A stretch of 64,000 nucleotides of DNA from Syntrophobacter fumaroxidans MPOB (GTDB lineage: Bacteria > Desulfobacterota > Syntrophobacteria > Syntrophobacterales > Syntrophobacteraceae): positions 3,274,001-3,338,000 of the forward strand of contig NC_008554.1 in the NCBI RefSeq assembly GCF_000014965.1. The letters are read 5' to 3'. Positions 25,707 through 34,309 of this stretch are shown piece after piece. How positions within the stretch are numbered: position 1 is the stretch's first letter; the number at the start of each line of letters is the position of its first letter. The position numbers were made by a program, and so were the translations under genes. The notes beneath the pieces were generated by a model. The model made no database searches and was not told where the DNA came from. It saw nothing but the letters and a program-made list of their open reading frames with translations.

Positions 25707-25726
25707 TACTTCTCAATTATGAAGTA
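25707..25726. promoter_or_regulatory. Dyad in the AT-rich spacer, possible operator
   Basis: TACTTC (25707-25712), eight AT-rich bases, GAAGTA (25721-25726) form a perfect 6-bp dyad about 185 bases upstream of the Fur-family start. Its size suits a dimeric repressor; the regulator is unknown. Confidence 0.35.
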
Positions 25727-25824
25727 AAGCATTTTTTCACTATATTTCGGAAATTAAATCCATATCTGAGGACGATTCCTTGTTTTTTGGAAGGCGCGGG
25801 ACGACATTGTCCGTCCACACTGTG

Positions 25825-25835
25825 TGATTATCATT
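25825..25835. promoter_or_regulatory. Fur-box-like core
   Basis: On the minus strand these bases read AATGATAATCA, identical over 11 positions to the centre of the 19-bp Fur consensus; the flanks do not match. It lies between the divergent Fur-family gene and cobO, a sensible site for autoregulation. Confidence 0.4.
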
Positions 25836-26030
25836 GAATATGAGACACATGAAACATGAAAAGCGGGGCCGAGTGCCGTTCATTGCCGTTCGTGCGGATC
25901 GAGAGCGCAGGCGGAGGGCAGTCTGATCCGCCGTGAAGGGCGACAACGCGAATCCGGCCGGACAGGGTTCATCGTGACGGCCGGCCATCGGCTGCGTGGA
26001 AACACAATGCGGCAAGCGAGGAGTGACCTC

Positions 26031-26624
26031 ATGGCGACCCGGAAAGTCGACACGCTGCACCCCCGGCTCGAAGTGACTCACTTGAAGCCCTCGAAGAGAG
26101 TCGGATTGATCGTGGTACTCACCGGGTACGGCAAGGGCAAGACGTCCTCCGCCGTCGGGATGGCGGTTCGTGCTTGCGGCCACGGGATGAAGGTGTGCAT
26201 GATTCAGTTCATGAAAGGCGACATCTACACGGGGGAATGGGATGGAATCGACAAGATGGATTGTGACGTGGAGTTGATCCGCACCGGCATGGGGTTTTGC
26301 GGCATAAAAGGAAACCCTTATCCGCACCCCGTCCACCGGGAGGCCGCTCAGCAGGCGCTCCGGCTGGCCCGGGAAAAGCTCGATTCGGGGGGCTGCGACC
26401 TTCTGGTCCTCGACGAGATCAACAACGCCCTTCACCTGAATCTGCTCGATCTCGATCAGGTGCTGGACCTCCTGCATCGCAAACCACCCCTCACCCATCT
26501 TGTCCTGACCGGCAGGGACGCTCACCCCGACGTCATGGAACTGGCCGACACGGTGAGCGAGGTCAGGGAGATCAAGCACGCCTACCGCAAAGATATCGAA
26601 GCACAACCCGGCATCGATTACTGA
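26031..26624 (+). CDS. cobO: Cob(I)alamin adenosyltransferase, CobO/BtuR type
   Basis: The 197-residue enzyme transfers adenosyl from ATP to the corrinoid cobalt to make adenosylcobalamin. LTGYGKGKTSSAVGMAVRAC is the CobO P-loop; KVCMIQFMKG, DLLVLDEINNALHLNLLD and THLVLTGRDAHPDVMELADT are further conserved blocks. The start is ATG 26031 after a perfect AGGAG with a 7-base gap; the frame runs back to 25974 without similarity. In a syntroph, adenosylcobalamin serves methylmalonyl-CoA mutase (propionate oxidation). No other cobalamin genes lie nearby, and the Fur-family gene is divergent. Confidence 0.93.
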   Translation: MATRKVDTLHPRLEVTHLKPSKRVGLIVVLTGYGKGKTSSAVGMAVRACGHGMKVCMIQFMKGDIYTGEWDGIDKMDCDVELIRTGMGFCGIKGNPYPHPVHREAAQQALRLAREKLDSGGCDLLVLDEINNALHLNLLDLDQVLDLLHRKPPLTHLVLTGRDAHPDVMELADTVSEVREIKHAYRKDIEAQPGIDY

Positions 26625-26752
26625 GTGCCGGGTCCGATCGCTCGATCCGAACATGCCGGCGTGCCGCGCCCCATGGCGGTCACGGGCGGGAGACGGGCAT
26701 TCCCGTCGATTCCGCCGCGAACGAGAGCAGCCTTGTGCCCCGATGCCCAGGC

Positions 26753-27955
26753 TCAGGGAATGCAACTCAGCGCGTGCTCAAGGTCCGCGCGCAGATCCTC
26801 AAAGTCTTCGCACCCGACCGAGAGGCGCACCAGCTCGTCACGAATTCCGGCCCGCTCCCGTTCCTCCCTGGGAATGGCGGCGTGAGTCATCGACGCGGGA
26901 TGTTCGATGAGCGAGTCGATCCCGCCGAGGGAAACCGCGAGCGTGATCAGGTGTACGGCGTTCATCAGTGTGATCCCGCCCTCCAGGCCGTTTTTCACCC
27001 CAAAAGACATCATGGAGCCGAACCCTTCCATTTGTCGCCTCGCAACCTCGTGTTGCGGATGATCCGGCAGGCCAGGGTAGCGCAGCCAGGTCACCTTCGG
27101 ATGCCCGCTGAGGAACCGGGCAAGCCGGCCGGCATTGTCCTGCGCCTTTTCCACCCTCAACGGCAGGGTTTTCAGGCCGCGCAGGATGAGCCATGCCTGA
27201 TGGGGATCGATGGTGCCTCCAAACAGGGTGAACATCCTCTTGATCTGCGCGTGGAGTTCTTCATTCCGGGTCACGACCATACCGCCCAGGACATCACTGT
27301 GGCCGTTGATGAACTTGGTGAGGCTTTCCACGACGATGTCCGCGCCCAGTTCCAGGGGGCGCTGGAGATACGGACCGGCGAACGTGTTGTCCACTACGAG
27401 GATGGCGCCCCGGGCGCGGGCCAGTTCCGCCGCCGCACGGATATCGGAAACGGCCATGGTCGGATTGGTGGGCGTTTCCAAAAAGATCACCTTCGTGTTT
27501 CGGCCAATCGCACGCTCGATGTTGGCTGTCGAAGAGCTGTCCACAAAGGTCGCCCCAATGCCGAACCGGGCAAATTCGAACTGCAGGGCCATCCGGGATG
27601 CCCCGTAGATCGAGTCGGTGGCCACGACGTGGTCTCCCTGGCTAAGGAACGTGAGCAGCGTCGTGGTGACGGCGGCCATGCCGGTGGAGGAGGCGATGGC
27701 GGCAAATCCGCCTTCCAGCAGGGTCATGGCTTCTTCCAGCGCGTTCGCCGTCGGGTTGTTCAGCCGGGTGTAGATGTAGCCGTCACTCTCTCCCGCGAAA
27801 CGAGCGGCCCCTTCCGCGGCGCTCGGGAAGCCGAACGTGGAGGTCTGGAAAATGGGAACCGAAATCTCCCCGTAAACCTTCTTCTCGAGGCCGCCGCCAT
27901 GGATGGCCTTCGTGTGTTTCCCCATCCGACGGAGGCGTTCGTCGTCTTTCATCAT
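26753..27955 (-). CDS. Cys/Met-metabolism PLP enzyme (cystathionine gamma-synthase/lyase or methionine gamma-lyase family)
   Basis: The 400-residue enzyme has all the landmarks of the gamma-family: YTRLNNPTANALEEAM (Y62, R64), SSTGMAAVTTTLLTFLSQGD, LETPTNPTMAVSDI, VVDNTFAGPYLQRPLELGAD and the PLP lysine K214 in SLTKFINGHSDVLGG. Reaction type within the family is hard to call. The cysteine typical of true methionine gamma-lyases (in LYGCT) is replaced by alanine in IYGAS, so cystathionine gamma-synthase or gamma-lyase activity is as likely, and I give no symbol. GGGAG precedes the tandem ATGs. It converges with cobO and lies 204 bases downstream of the TRAP genes. Confidence 0.88.
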   Translation of the reverse strand: MMKDDERLRRMGKHTKAIHGGGLEKKVYGEISVPIFQTSTFGFPSAAEGAARFAGESDGYIYTRLNNPTANALEEAMTLLEGGFAAIASSTGMAAVTTTLLTFLSQGDHVVATDSIYGASRMALQFEFARFGIGATFVDSSSTANIERAIGRNTKVIFLETPTNPTMAVSDIRAAAELARARGAILVVDNTFAGPYLQRPLELGADIVVESLTKFINGHSDVLGGMVVTRNEELHAQIKRMFTLFGGTIDPHQAWLILRGLKTLPLRVEKAQDNAGRLARFLSGHPKVTWLRYPGLPDHPQHEVARRQMEGFGSMMSFGVKNGLEGGITLMNAVHLITLAVSLGGIDSLIEHPASMTHAAIPREERERAGIRDELVRLSVGCEDFEDLRADLEHALSCIP

Positions 27956-28159
27956 GTCGCTCCCGGTAGAGTAAGGCCCCCTCGTTCAGGCCGAGGGTTC
28001 CTCATAAGAGTCCTGGATTCTCGAGCGGATGACAACGTTTGGAGCAGCAGCCGATGACTGCCCCTGAAAGGGATGTAACAATGAACCCGGGCAAGTCAAT
28101 ACGCGGCTCCCGCGGTACCGATTCATGCCCGGTGCCTTGGGCCGATCCGGGCCATTGCG

Positions 28160-29995
28160 TCAAAAGAAGCCCAAAAGACGCGGTATGCCCAGGGAGAGCA
28201 CGGGCGCATAGGTGATGAGAAGCACTCCGATGCCGAGAATGACCAGCAGCGGAAGAACGTCCCGGTACAGCTCGACCATGGGCTTTCCGAAGCGCGACGA
28301 CGAGAGGAACAGGTTGAGGCCGACCGGGGGGAAGAGGAATCCCAGCTCGAGGTTGGCCAGGAAGATGACGCCCAGGTGGACCGGATGGATCCCGAACGCC
28401 ACTCCGAGAGGAACGATCAACGGCGTCAGGACGATGATCGCAGAGAAGATCTCGAGCACGCTGCCAAGAACGAGGAGCAGGAGATTGAGGGCGAGCAGGA
28501 AGACCAGCGGCGACTCGATGTGGGTTTTCACGAACCCCAGGAGGCGATCCGGAATCTGGGCGTCCACCAAGTAGCTTGTCAGCCCCATCGCGCAACTGAG
28601 GAGGGTCAGCACCGCACCCACGAGCACCGCGGCGCTCACCAGCACTCGCGGCAACTGCTTGAACGGGTGCAGATCCCGCTGAATGAAACAGGCAATGAAA
28701 ATGGTGTAGGCGCAGGCGAAGGCGGACGTCTCCAGGAGAGAAGCGATGCCGGTGGCGAACATGAGCAGCATCACCACCGGAATGGAGAGCTCCCACTTGG
28801 CTTCCCAGGTAGCGGCCAGCGCTTCGCGCCACACGAACGGCTGTCGGCGCGATTCGAGCTTGCGCCCGACGTTGATGCCGTGAGCCGCCACCAGCAAAAG
28901 AAGCAGCAAGCCGGGCGCCAGGCCGGCGAGAAACAACTGATCGGCAGGGATCTTCGCCACGACGCTGTAGAGGATGACCGGAAGACTCGGCGGGAACAGG
29001 AGCCCCAGGCTGCCCGCCGCGGTGACGAGGCCCAGGGAGAACCGCTCCGAATAGCCGTCCTCGATCAGGATCGGGTAAACGAGGCCTCCCAGCGCGATGA
29101 TGGTGACGCCCGAGCCCCCCGTGAAGGCGGTGAAGAGCGCGCAGACGGCGGCGACAAGCACCGCGACGCCTCCGGGCATGAATCCGAAAATCGCGTGGAA
29201 AAAGCGCACCAGGCGATGCGGCGCCCGGGTTTCCGCGAGCACGAAGCCGATGGCCGTCAACAGAGGGATAGCGGGCAGAGTCGGCGAGGCGATCAATCGG
29301 TAGATTTCGGCGCTGACCGCCGCAACCGGTGTGGCGTCCCGCCAGAAAAGAATCAATCCCATGCCCGACATGGCGGCGAAGACAGGGGACCCGACCAACG
29401 TTGCCGCCAGCAACAGGCCGCCCAAGAGCCACGCGATGGAATGCGCCGGGGAAATCAGCCCCAGGGCGAAGACCGCTCCCACGATCGCGGCCACACCGAC
29501 ACGCCCCGGCCAGCCCCGCGAAGACCGATAAATATACACCAGGGCCATCAGACCCAGCGCGATGGGCATCACGCTCTCGCTGATCCAGACCGGCAGGCCG
29601 AAGGACAGTTTCTGCCCCTGCTGCCGCTCGGCCAAAACCACGCCGACGCCGGCATAGGTCAGGACTGCCGTGACCACCGCAGCGGTACACGAAGCCAGGT
29701 ACTCTGCCGTCCGGCGAACGCGCCCCTCCGGGAGTAGCGCCGCGGTCGAAAGCGTCAAATGCTTCCCCGTCCAGGTGGCCAGGAGCCCGCCCAGAAATGT
29801 GAGGCAGAACGTGAGTTGCTGGGTGTAGGTGGAGGCGCCGGGAATATGGAAGTTGGCGAGCGGGCGTCCGAGCAGGTCCACCAGGGGCATTGCGGTGAGC
29901 AGCAGGAAGGTGGCGACGACAATCCCTTCACCCGCGCCACTGATGAGTGAAAGCGCTCTCAACGTCAATTGACCTTGCCGGACCGTCGGCGGCAC
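28160..29995 (-). CDS. dctQM: Fused TRAP transporter membrane subunits DctQ-DctM
   Basis: This 611-residue membrane protein joins the small four-helix DctQ part (about 1-160) to the large DctM part (about 175-611). DctM features include LLTAIGFVLAETRAPHRLVR, AFTGGSGVTIIALGGLVYP, LGLLFPPSLPVILYSVVA and ELGFLFPPVGLNLFLSSSRF. It would move an organic acid inward, driven by Na+ or H+, with ligand delivered by DctP. The frame begins with GTG at 29995, inside the last 31 bases of dctP; a TTG a few codons later would avoid the overlap, and the true start is unsettled. Last gene of tatT-dctP-dctQM. Confidence 0.92.
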   Translation of the reverse strand: MPPTVRQGQLTLRALSLISGAGEGIVVATFLLLTAMPLVDLLGRPLANFHIPGASTYTQQLTFCLTFLGGLLATWTGKHLTLSTAALLPEGRVRRTAEYLASCTAAVVTAVLTYAGVGVVLAERQQGQKLSFGLPVWISESVMPIALGLMALVYIYRSSRGWPGRVGVAAIVGAVFALGLISPAHSIAWLLGGLLLAATLVGSPVFAAMSGMGLILFWRDATPVAAVSAEIYRLIASPTLPAIPLLTAIGFVLAETRAPHRLVRFFHAIFGFMPGGVAVLVAAVCALFTAFTGGSGVTIIALGGLVYPILIEDGYSERFSLGLVTAAGSLGLLFPPSLPVILYSVVAKIPADQLFLAGLAPGLLLLLLVAAHGINVGRKLESRRQPFVWREALAATWEAKWELSIPVVMLLMFATGIASLLETSAFACAYTIFIACFIQRDLHPFKQLPRVLVSAAVLVGAVLTLLSCAMGLTSYLVDAQIPDRLLGFVKTHIESPLVFLLALNLLLLVLGSVLEIFSAIIVLTPLIVPLGVAFGIHPVHLGVIFLANLELGFLFPPVGLNLFLSSSRFGKPMVELYRDVLPLLVILGIGVLLITYAPVLSLGIPRLLGFF

Positions 29996-30999
29996 TGATC
30001 CCGAAACTTGAGGGCGGCATCCAGGGGTTCGGCCGGGACATACGATCCCCTCACCTGCTGCAGGGTCCCTTCAATGAGCTTGCGCCACTCGGCAAGCGCG
30101 GCACCGTCCACATGGACCACCTGGACGCCGTGCTTTTGCAGAACCTCAATGTCCCTGGGCTCCGATCGGCGCGAGAATTCCCGCAGACGTTTGCATGCTT
30201 TGACCGCGGCATCCTTGAGCAGCGGGCGCATCTCGGCCGGAATCTTCTCCCACGTCGGCTTGCTGACCACGATGCCGCCCAGGAACAACGCCCACTTCAG
30301 GTCACTCATGTAGTTGACCTGCTTGTACCACTGGAGCAGGACCACGCCCTGCGCATTGGACGTGACGGCATTGACCAGCCCGGTTTGCAGAGCGGTGGAA
30401 ATCTCCGTCGAAGGCAGCGGCACCGGGTTGAAGCCGGCCTTCTTCCATAGCTCGATGTACTGGTCGTCACCGGCCCATATGAACATTTTCTGTTTTTTCA
30501 TATCATCCGGAGTCCTGACCGGGGATTTGGTGAAGAAATGCACCCATCCCGCATCGGACCAACCGAGCAGGACGAACCCCTTCGCCTCGATCCTCTTTTC
30601 GATCTGCGGGCTCATCTGCTCGAGGACACAGTCCATTTCGTCATAGTCGGCGTAGGCCAGGGGCACATCGACCACCAACGCGCCCCGGTCGATGTCGGAG
30701 AGCCCGGAGATGGTCAGGAGCCCGGCGTTGAGCGTTCCCAGCCTCATTTTGCGAACGACGTCGGTATCGTCACCCGCCACTCCCCCCGGGTAGAGGCGGA
30801 ACGCCACCTTGCCGTGGGACGCCTTTTGCCACGCCGCGCCCATTTCCTGCAGCACCTGGTGCCACTCCGAGCCCTGGGGTGCCAGTGTCGCCATCTTGAT
30901 AACGATCTCGTCGGCGGCCCATGAGAGGTGCGCCGAGGCCAGAACGAGCAGGACCGCGACAAGGAGCCGCCTGCCCGTCGAGTCATTGCATCGTTTCAT
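29965..30999 (-). CDS. dctP: TRAP transporter substrate-binding protein DctP
   Basis: The 344-residue protein has a Sec signal peptide (KRCNDSTGRRLLVAVLLVLA, cleavage after about LSWA) and the DctP fold: IVIKMATLAPQGSEWHQVLQ, FRLYPGGVAGDDTDVVRKMR, and the ligand-binding region around FVLLGWSDAGWVHFFTKSPV, where an Arg normally salt-bridges the substrate carboxylate. I start at ATG 30999 because GAGGGGGAAGG precedes it; a longer frame to 31056 lacks a signal peptide. The protein acts in the periplasm and loads DctQM. Its presence next to TatT marks this as a TPAT-like TRAP set. The substrate cannot be assigned. Confidence 0.92.
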   Translation of the reverse strand: MKRCNDSTGRRLLVAVLLVLASAHLSWAADEIVIKMATLAPQGSEWHQVLQEMGAAWQKASHGKVAFRLYPGGVAGDDTDVVRKMRLGTLNAGLLTISGLSDIDRGALVVDVPLAYADYDEMDCVLEQMSPQIEKRIEAKGFVLLGWSDAGWVHFFTKSPVRTPDDMKKQKMFIWAGDDQYIELWKKAGFNPVPLPSTEISTALQTGLVNAVTSNAQGVVLLQWYKQVNYMSDLKWALFLGGIVVSKPTWEKIPAEMRPLLKDAAVKACKRLREFSRRSEPRDIEVLQKHGVQVVHVDGAALAEWRKLIEGTLQQVRGSYVPAEPLDAALKFRDQCRRRSGKVN

Positions 31000-31016
31000 G
31001 GTACCTTCCCCCTCGT

Positions 31017-31910
31017 CTACTCCACAAACAGCCGGTCCATGCGGGAAAGAAGCCAACGCGCCCGCCTTTGGGCAATCACATTCGCCAGCCGTTCCTCAGG
31101 CTCGGCGTTGGCATCGATCGCCAGCGCCTGGTGCAGCAGCCTTTCGAAATCGGCCCGGTCCTGGAGGCCGACGTCGACCGTCTCGGCAAAAGATACCAGG
31201 GGGGCCGCCCGGCGGCCGCCGGACAACACGAGTGAGCGGGAAAAGTGCTCGCGGGCCCGCTCGATGGACCCACCCGCCGAGGCGGGTCTCCCTCCCTCGT
31301 AAACGATGAAGAAATCCCGTATCGCACCCCGGCCGAACCCTTCGTCGAGTTTCAGGGCGCGGCGCATCAGTGCTTCGACCAGGGGCAGGTCGGCCCCCAG
31401 TTCAGTATCGGTCTTGTCCAGGGCAATCGCCGATCCCCAGGCCGCGGCCGTCCAGTAGAGTTGCGGTACATCCGCCTTGCGGAACCCGGCCAGCGCCGCA
31501 TCCGGGTCGGCGCGCAGCGCCTGAAGGAAGCCTGGATGGACTTCCTCGAGGCCGCGCAGCCCATATCCCAACGCCCGGCGATACAAGCGGCCCGCGCGCT
31601 GACGCAGTGCGATGGCGCGCGCCAGATCCGCGTCCTCGGCAAAGTCCGCCTCCGTCTGCACGAAGGCGTACGCGTACTGCGTGAATCCACTGGCCGCGGC
31701 AAGGAGCAACCCCTTGTGACGCGGAGATTCCGCGAGAAGGCCCTCGATCGTCTTGAGGCCGAAAGGCAGCGCCTGGCCGACGAGGTCCGGATCGTCGTCG
31801 GTCGCATACACCGAGGCTCCCTGTGCCAGCGCATCACCCAGCCGGTTAACGGCGAGCCGCTCCACGGAGGCACAACCCTGCAACAAGAGAACCCCCAGCA
31901 GAAAAACCAT
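31017..31910 (-). CDS. TRAP-associated lipoprotein TatT
   Basis: This protein matches the TatT family, TPR-like periplasmic partners of some TRAP binding proteins. A lipobox LLQGC is present, then ERLAVNRLGDALAQGASVYA, TDDDPDLVGQALPFGLKTIE, LLLAAASGFTQYAYAFVQTE and the C-terminal LANVIAQRRARWLLSRMDRL are typical. ATG 31910 gives 297 residues, but the hydrophobic stretch then starts directly without a positive n-region, so the true start may be further upstream (the frame is open to 32264, with another ATG at 32123). The stop is 17 bases before dctP. TatT is thought to form trimers that hold the binding protein near the outer or inner membrane. Confidence 0.87.
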   Translation of the reverse strand: MVFLLGVLLLQGCASVERLAVNRLGDALAQGASVYATDDDPDLVGQALPFGLKTIEGLLAESPRHKGLLLAAASGFTQYAYAFVQTEADFAEDADLARAIALRQRAGRLYRRALGYGLRGLEEVHPGFLQALRADPDAALAGFRKADVPQLYWTAAAWGSAIALDKTDTELGADLPLVEALMRRALKLDEGFGRGAIRDFFIVYEGGRPASAGGSIERAREHFSRSLVLSGGRRAAPLVSFAETVDVGLQDRADFERLLHQALAIDANAEPEERLANVIAQRRARWLLSRMDRLFVE

Positions 31911-32319
31911 ACCGAGCGTGATTCCCGGCCCTGTCGGAAACTTCCGGGCACTTTGTTCCGCCCGTGCCCCCTCGAAAGCGTGACGAACGTTCCCCCCGAT
32001 CACCCCCGGCCGTGTTGCCCGAAACGCCGTCGCCGTTTGAGGACGCGGAGCAACGCCTCGGGGTGAATGCTTGCAATGAGGCGAACCAGACTTCAGATCA
32101 TTGACGGGAGAGAAATTCATGCTGGCGACACCCGCTCCATTGAAAGAAACCGGTTTCACGCGAAGGCCTGTCAAAAACGACGATCGATGCGCCCCGGGAA
32201 AGTGAGGAACCGTGAAAGCAACCCCGCCCCGGGAAACGAAGCTTCCAACCTCAACCGCCTCCACACCGCCGTGACGGCTCCTCGGAACGGCCGGTCACCG
32301 AAGGCTTTATCCAAGAAGG
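31911..32319. other. Region upstream of tatT
   Basis: Either the N-terminal extension of tatT or its leader; the minus frame stays open to 32264, but the product (MNFSPVNDLKSGS and Arg/Pro-rich sequence) has no recognisable domain. The tatT-dctP-dctQM promoter should be here. Confidence 0.4.
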
Positions 32320-32670
32320 TCAGCGCCCCCCTCCGGGGGGCTCGGAAACGCTCCAGCCGTCGATCCCGCCGGGGTCATCGGAAACGACGCTCTCCGTCGC
32401 ATCAAAATCAATGTTCCGCATGAGATACGCAAGGCACCGCTCCGCCTTCCGCCGGTTCCGTATCCCGAGATCGGAACGCGAATGGGTGTCATGCATCCCC
32501 ACAAACGCCGCCGGGTAGGGGACGACGAGCATTCTTGTCACAGCGGACCTGAAATTGTCAAGGATTATGGCTGGAGAATCCTGGCTGCTGAGATTTTCCA
32601 ATAAACATTTCATACAGTTGGGAGTAGTGGTTCGCATTGCGATTCCGAGGAGACCGAGACTGCCGCCCAA
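32320..32670 (-). pseudogene. Possible remnant of an OmpA-family C-terminal domain
   Basis: A minus-strand frame of 116 codons contains AIILDNFRSAVTRMLVVPYP, then FVGMHDTHSRSDLGIRNRRK and AERCLAYLMRNIDF. This follows the order of the OmpA/MotB peptidoglycan-binding domain (ILD..., P, vxGHTDxxGsxxyNxxLSxxRAxxVxxyLv), but the Gly-His-Thr-Asp reads Gly-Met-His-Asp-Thr and the tail breaks off after about 60 residues. There is no signal peptide or good start. I read it as a decayed gene fragment; chance similarity is possible. Confidence 0.3.
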
Positions 32671-32728
32671 CCGCCCCCGATCGCGGTATCCCGGAGGGCC
32701 CGCTTTTCCATGCGATTCCGCCGTGCCG

Positions 32729-33748
32729 CTAGGATCTTCGCCCGATGGGCAGGATAACCCTGACGATCAGGCCTTTCCCAGAGTTCTGCAGAAGCTCCAG
32801 GCGACCCTCGTGGGCTTCGACGATCTTCCTGGCAATGGTGAGGCCGAGACCGGTTCCATCCTTCTTGGTCGTATAGAAAGGGGAAAAAATCTCCTCTGCC
32901 TTCCCATCCGGGATCCCGTCCCCCTTGTCGCTGACGTCGATCACGAGGTTTCTCCCCTGCTTGTAGGTCGCCACGGTGACGATTTCCCCTTCGGGCGACG
33001 CTTCAACCGCATTGATCATCAGGTTGATGAGAACCTGTTTGATACGCAACGGGTCGACCGAAATCCGGGGAGGATTCGCCGGCGTGCTGAAAACGATCAC
33101 CCGCTTTGCCGTCGCCGCCTCGTTGACCACCTCGAGGCTCTCCCGGACCAGCAGGCACATGTCTTCCTCCGACCGGTGGAGCTCGAGAGGACGGGAAAAA
33201 TCCAGCATTTCTCTCACCATCATTTCCAGGCGCCGGGTTTCCTTGACGATGATCTCCAGTTTTTCAAGGCGCGGATCGCCCGTCTCGAAGTGTTTCATGA
33301 GCAGTTGGCCGAAACCGCCGATGGCAATGAGCGGGGTCTTCATGTCATGCGCGACACAGGATATGGCTTTCCCGATGGCGGCAAGCCTCCCGGCCTCCAA
33401 TGCCCGTTTCTGTTCCCGGCGCTCCCGATCCCTGAGCATACCCAGGCACACCGCCACCACGTTGTAAATGCCCATCTGCAGCATGTAATCAAACTCGATC
33501 GGCGAGAACTTTTCGAAATGGGTTATCACCTCGGGAAGGTTGAGCAGGGTGATGCTCAATGACGTCGCCAGGGCACCCTTGAGCCCGAACCAGAACCCCG
33601 CGAGCATCAACGGCAGGAAGAAGCAAGCATGGTAAAGATGATGTAGGTAACCGCCCCGGGAGCGGATGCCAAAACTGTGAGCGACCGTGATGGCCAGCAC
33701 CACGAGAGAGATGAGGGCGATTCTCGTTTTGTTGCTGTTCAGCGCCAT
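32729..33748 (-). CDS. Membrane-bound sensor histidine kinase
   Basis: The 339-residue kinase has three to four membrane helices in the first 105 residues (ALISLVVLAITVAHSFGI, ACFFLPLMLAGFWFGLKG, MGIYNVVAVCLGML) with almost no periplasmic loop, so it probably senses something in or near the membrane. H134 lies in CVAHDMKTPLIAIGGFGQLL. The ATPase domain shows NLMINAVEASPEGE, SDKGDGIPDG, SPFYTTKKDGTGLGLTIA. The start at ATG 33748 follows AGGAG; the longer frame to 33838 is not supported. No response regulator is adjacent, so it is an orphan. The helix layout resembles ZraS/AtoS-like short sensors. Confidence 0.9.
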   Translation of the reverse strand: MALNSNKTRIALISLVVLAITVAHSFGIRSRGGYLHHLYHACFFLPLMLAGFWFGLKGALATSLSITLLNLPEVITHFEKFSPIEFDYMLQMGIYNVVAVCLGMLRDRERREQKRALEAGRLAAIGKAISCVAHDMKTPLIAIGGFGQLLMKHFETGDPRLEKLEIIVKETRRLEMMVREMLDFSRPLELHRSEEDMCLLVRESLEVVNEAATAKRVIVFSTPANPPRISVDPLRIKQVLINLMINAVEASPEGEIVTVATYKQGRNLVIDVSDKGDGIPDGKAEEIFSPFYTTKKDGTGLGLTIARKIVEAHEGRLELLQNSGKGLIVRVILPIGRRS

Positions 33749-34309
33749 AGGAGCTCCTCGCGGGACGCACAGACGGTCGCAGGAGGACCGTACGCGGGCC
33801 GCGCGGCGACCGGAATCGGCACAACAGGCACGGGACACGGCCAGGAATCGTCTTTGCCGATTTCACTTCCGGCATGAACATTCTAAACCATTCGAAGCTC
33901 CAGGGCGAATTGCCGTCTTTGGCCGCCATCCATCGCCCGGGACGATCCGGACCTCTCACGGGATATCTGCGGTCGGCGATACATGGAATGAAAATAAGAC
34001 GAACGCCGCGCGTTGTCATTCCATCCCGCACCCTCACCATTGTCCGAGACGCGGCGAAAGCACCGGGCGCAGAGCGGCCGGAGCGGACACGGGTGCGGAA
34101 GCGCCCGTGGGCGTTCGGAACAACCGTTTGATTTGACGGAACATTTCATATAGACAAAGAAGCCCGTTGTTTCTTTTCCGGGGTAAATATGGTAAATGAT
34201 TTGATTTGAATAATCGCTCGCGACAGTGTGCGACATTGGTGGTCACCGCCGTCTCGCAACGCCTTCGGGCGGCGCCGACCGAAGCGTGCCATGGCAACCG
34301 AGGTGAGAT
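33749..34309. other. 561-base divergent region between the kinase and PBP1A genes
   Basis: The stretch 34130-34220 is AT-rich and should hold the PBP1A promoter, but I could not settle a -35/-10 pair with correct spacing. No coding region is recognised. Confidence 0.4.

Larger units (their letters stand above)
25525..26030. other. Divergent regulatory region between the Fur-family gene and cobO
   Basis: The part at 25600-25850 is far more AT-rich than the rest of the window, as expected for a dual promoter. It contains a dyad TACTTC-N8-GAAGTA (25707-25726) and a Fur-box-like core (25825-25835). I see no B12 box, so there is no support for a cobalamin riboswitch in front of cobO. Confidence 0.6.

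Noticed and set aside
25860-26030. Cobalamin riboswitch in front of cobO
   Set aside because: There is a GCGAATCCGGCCGGACAGG stretch but no B12 box and no typical stem order.
28376-29737. A 453-codon plus-strand frame
   Set aside because: Its composition (Glu/Arg/Gln/His/Asp) is the mirror of the membrane-helix codons of dctQM.
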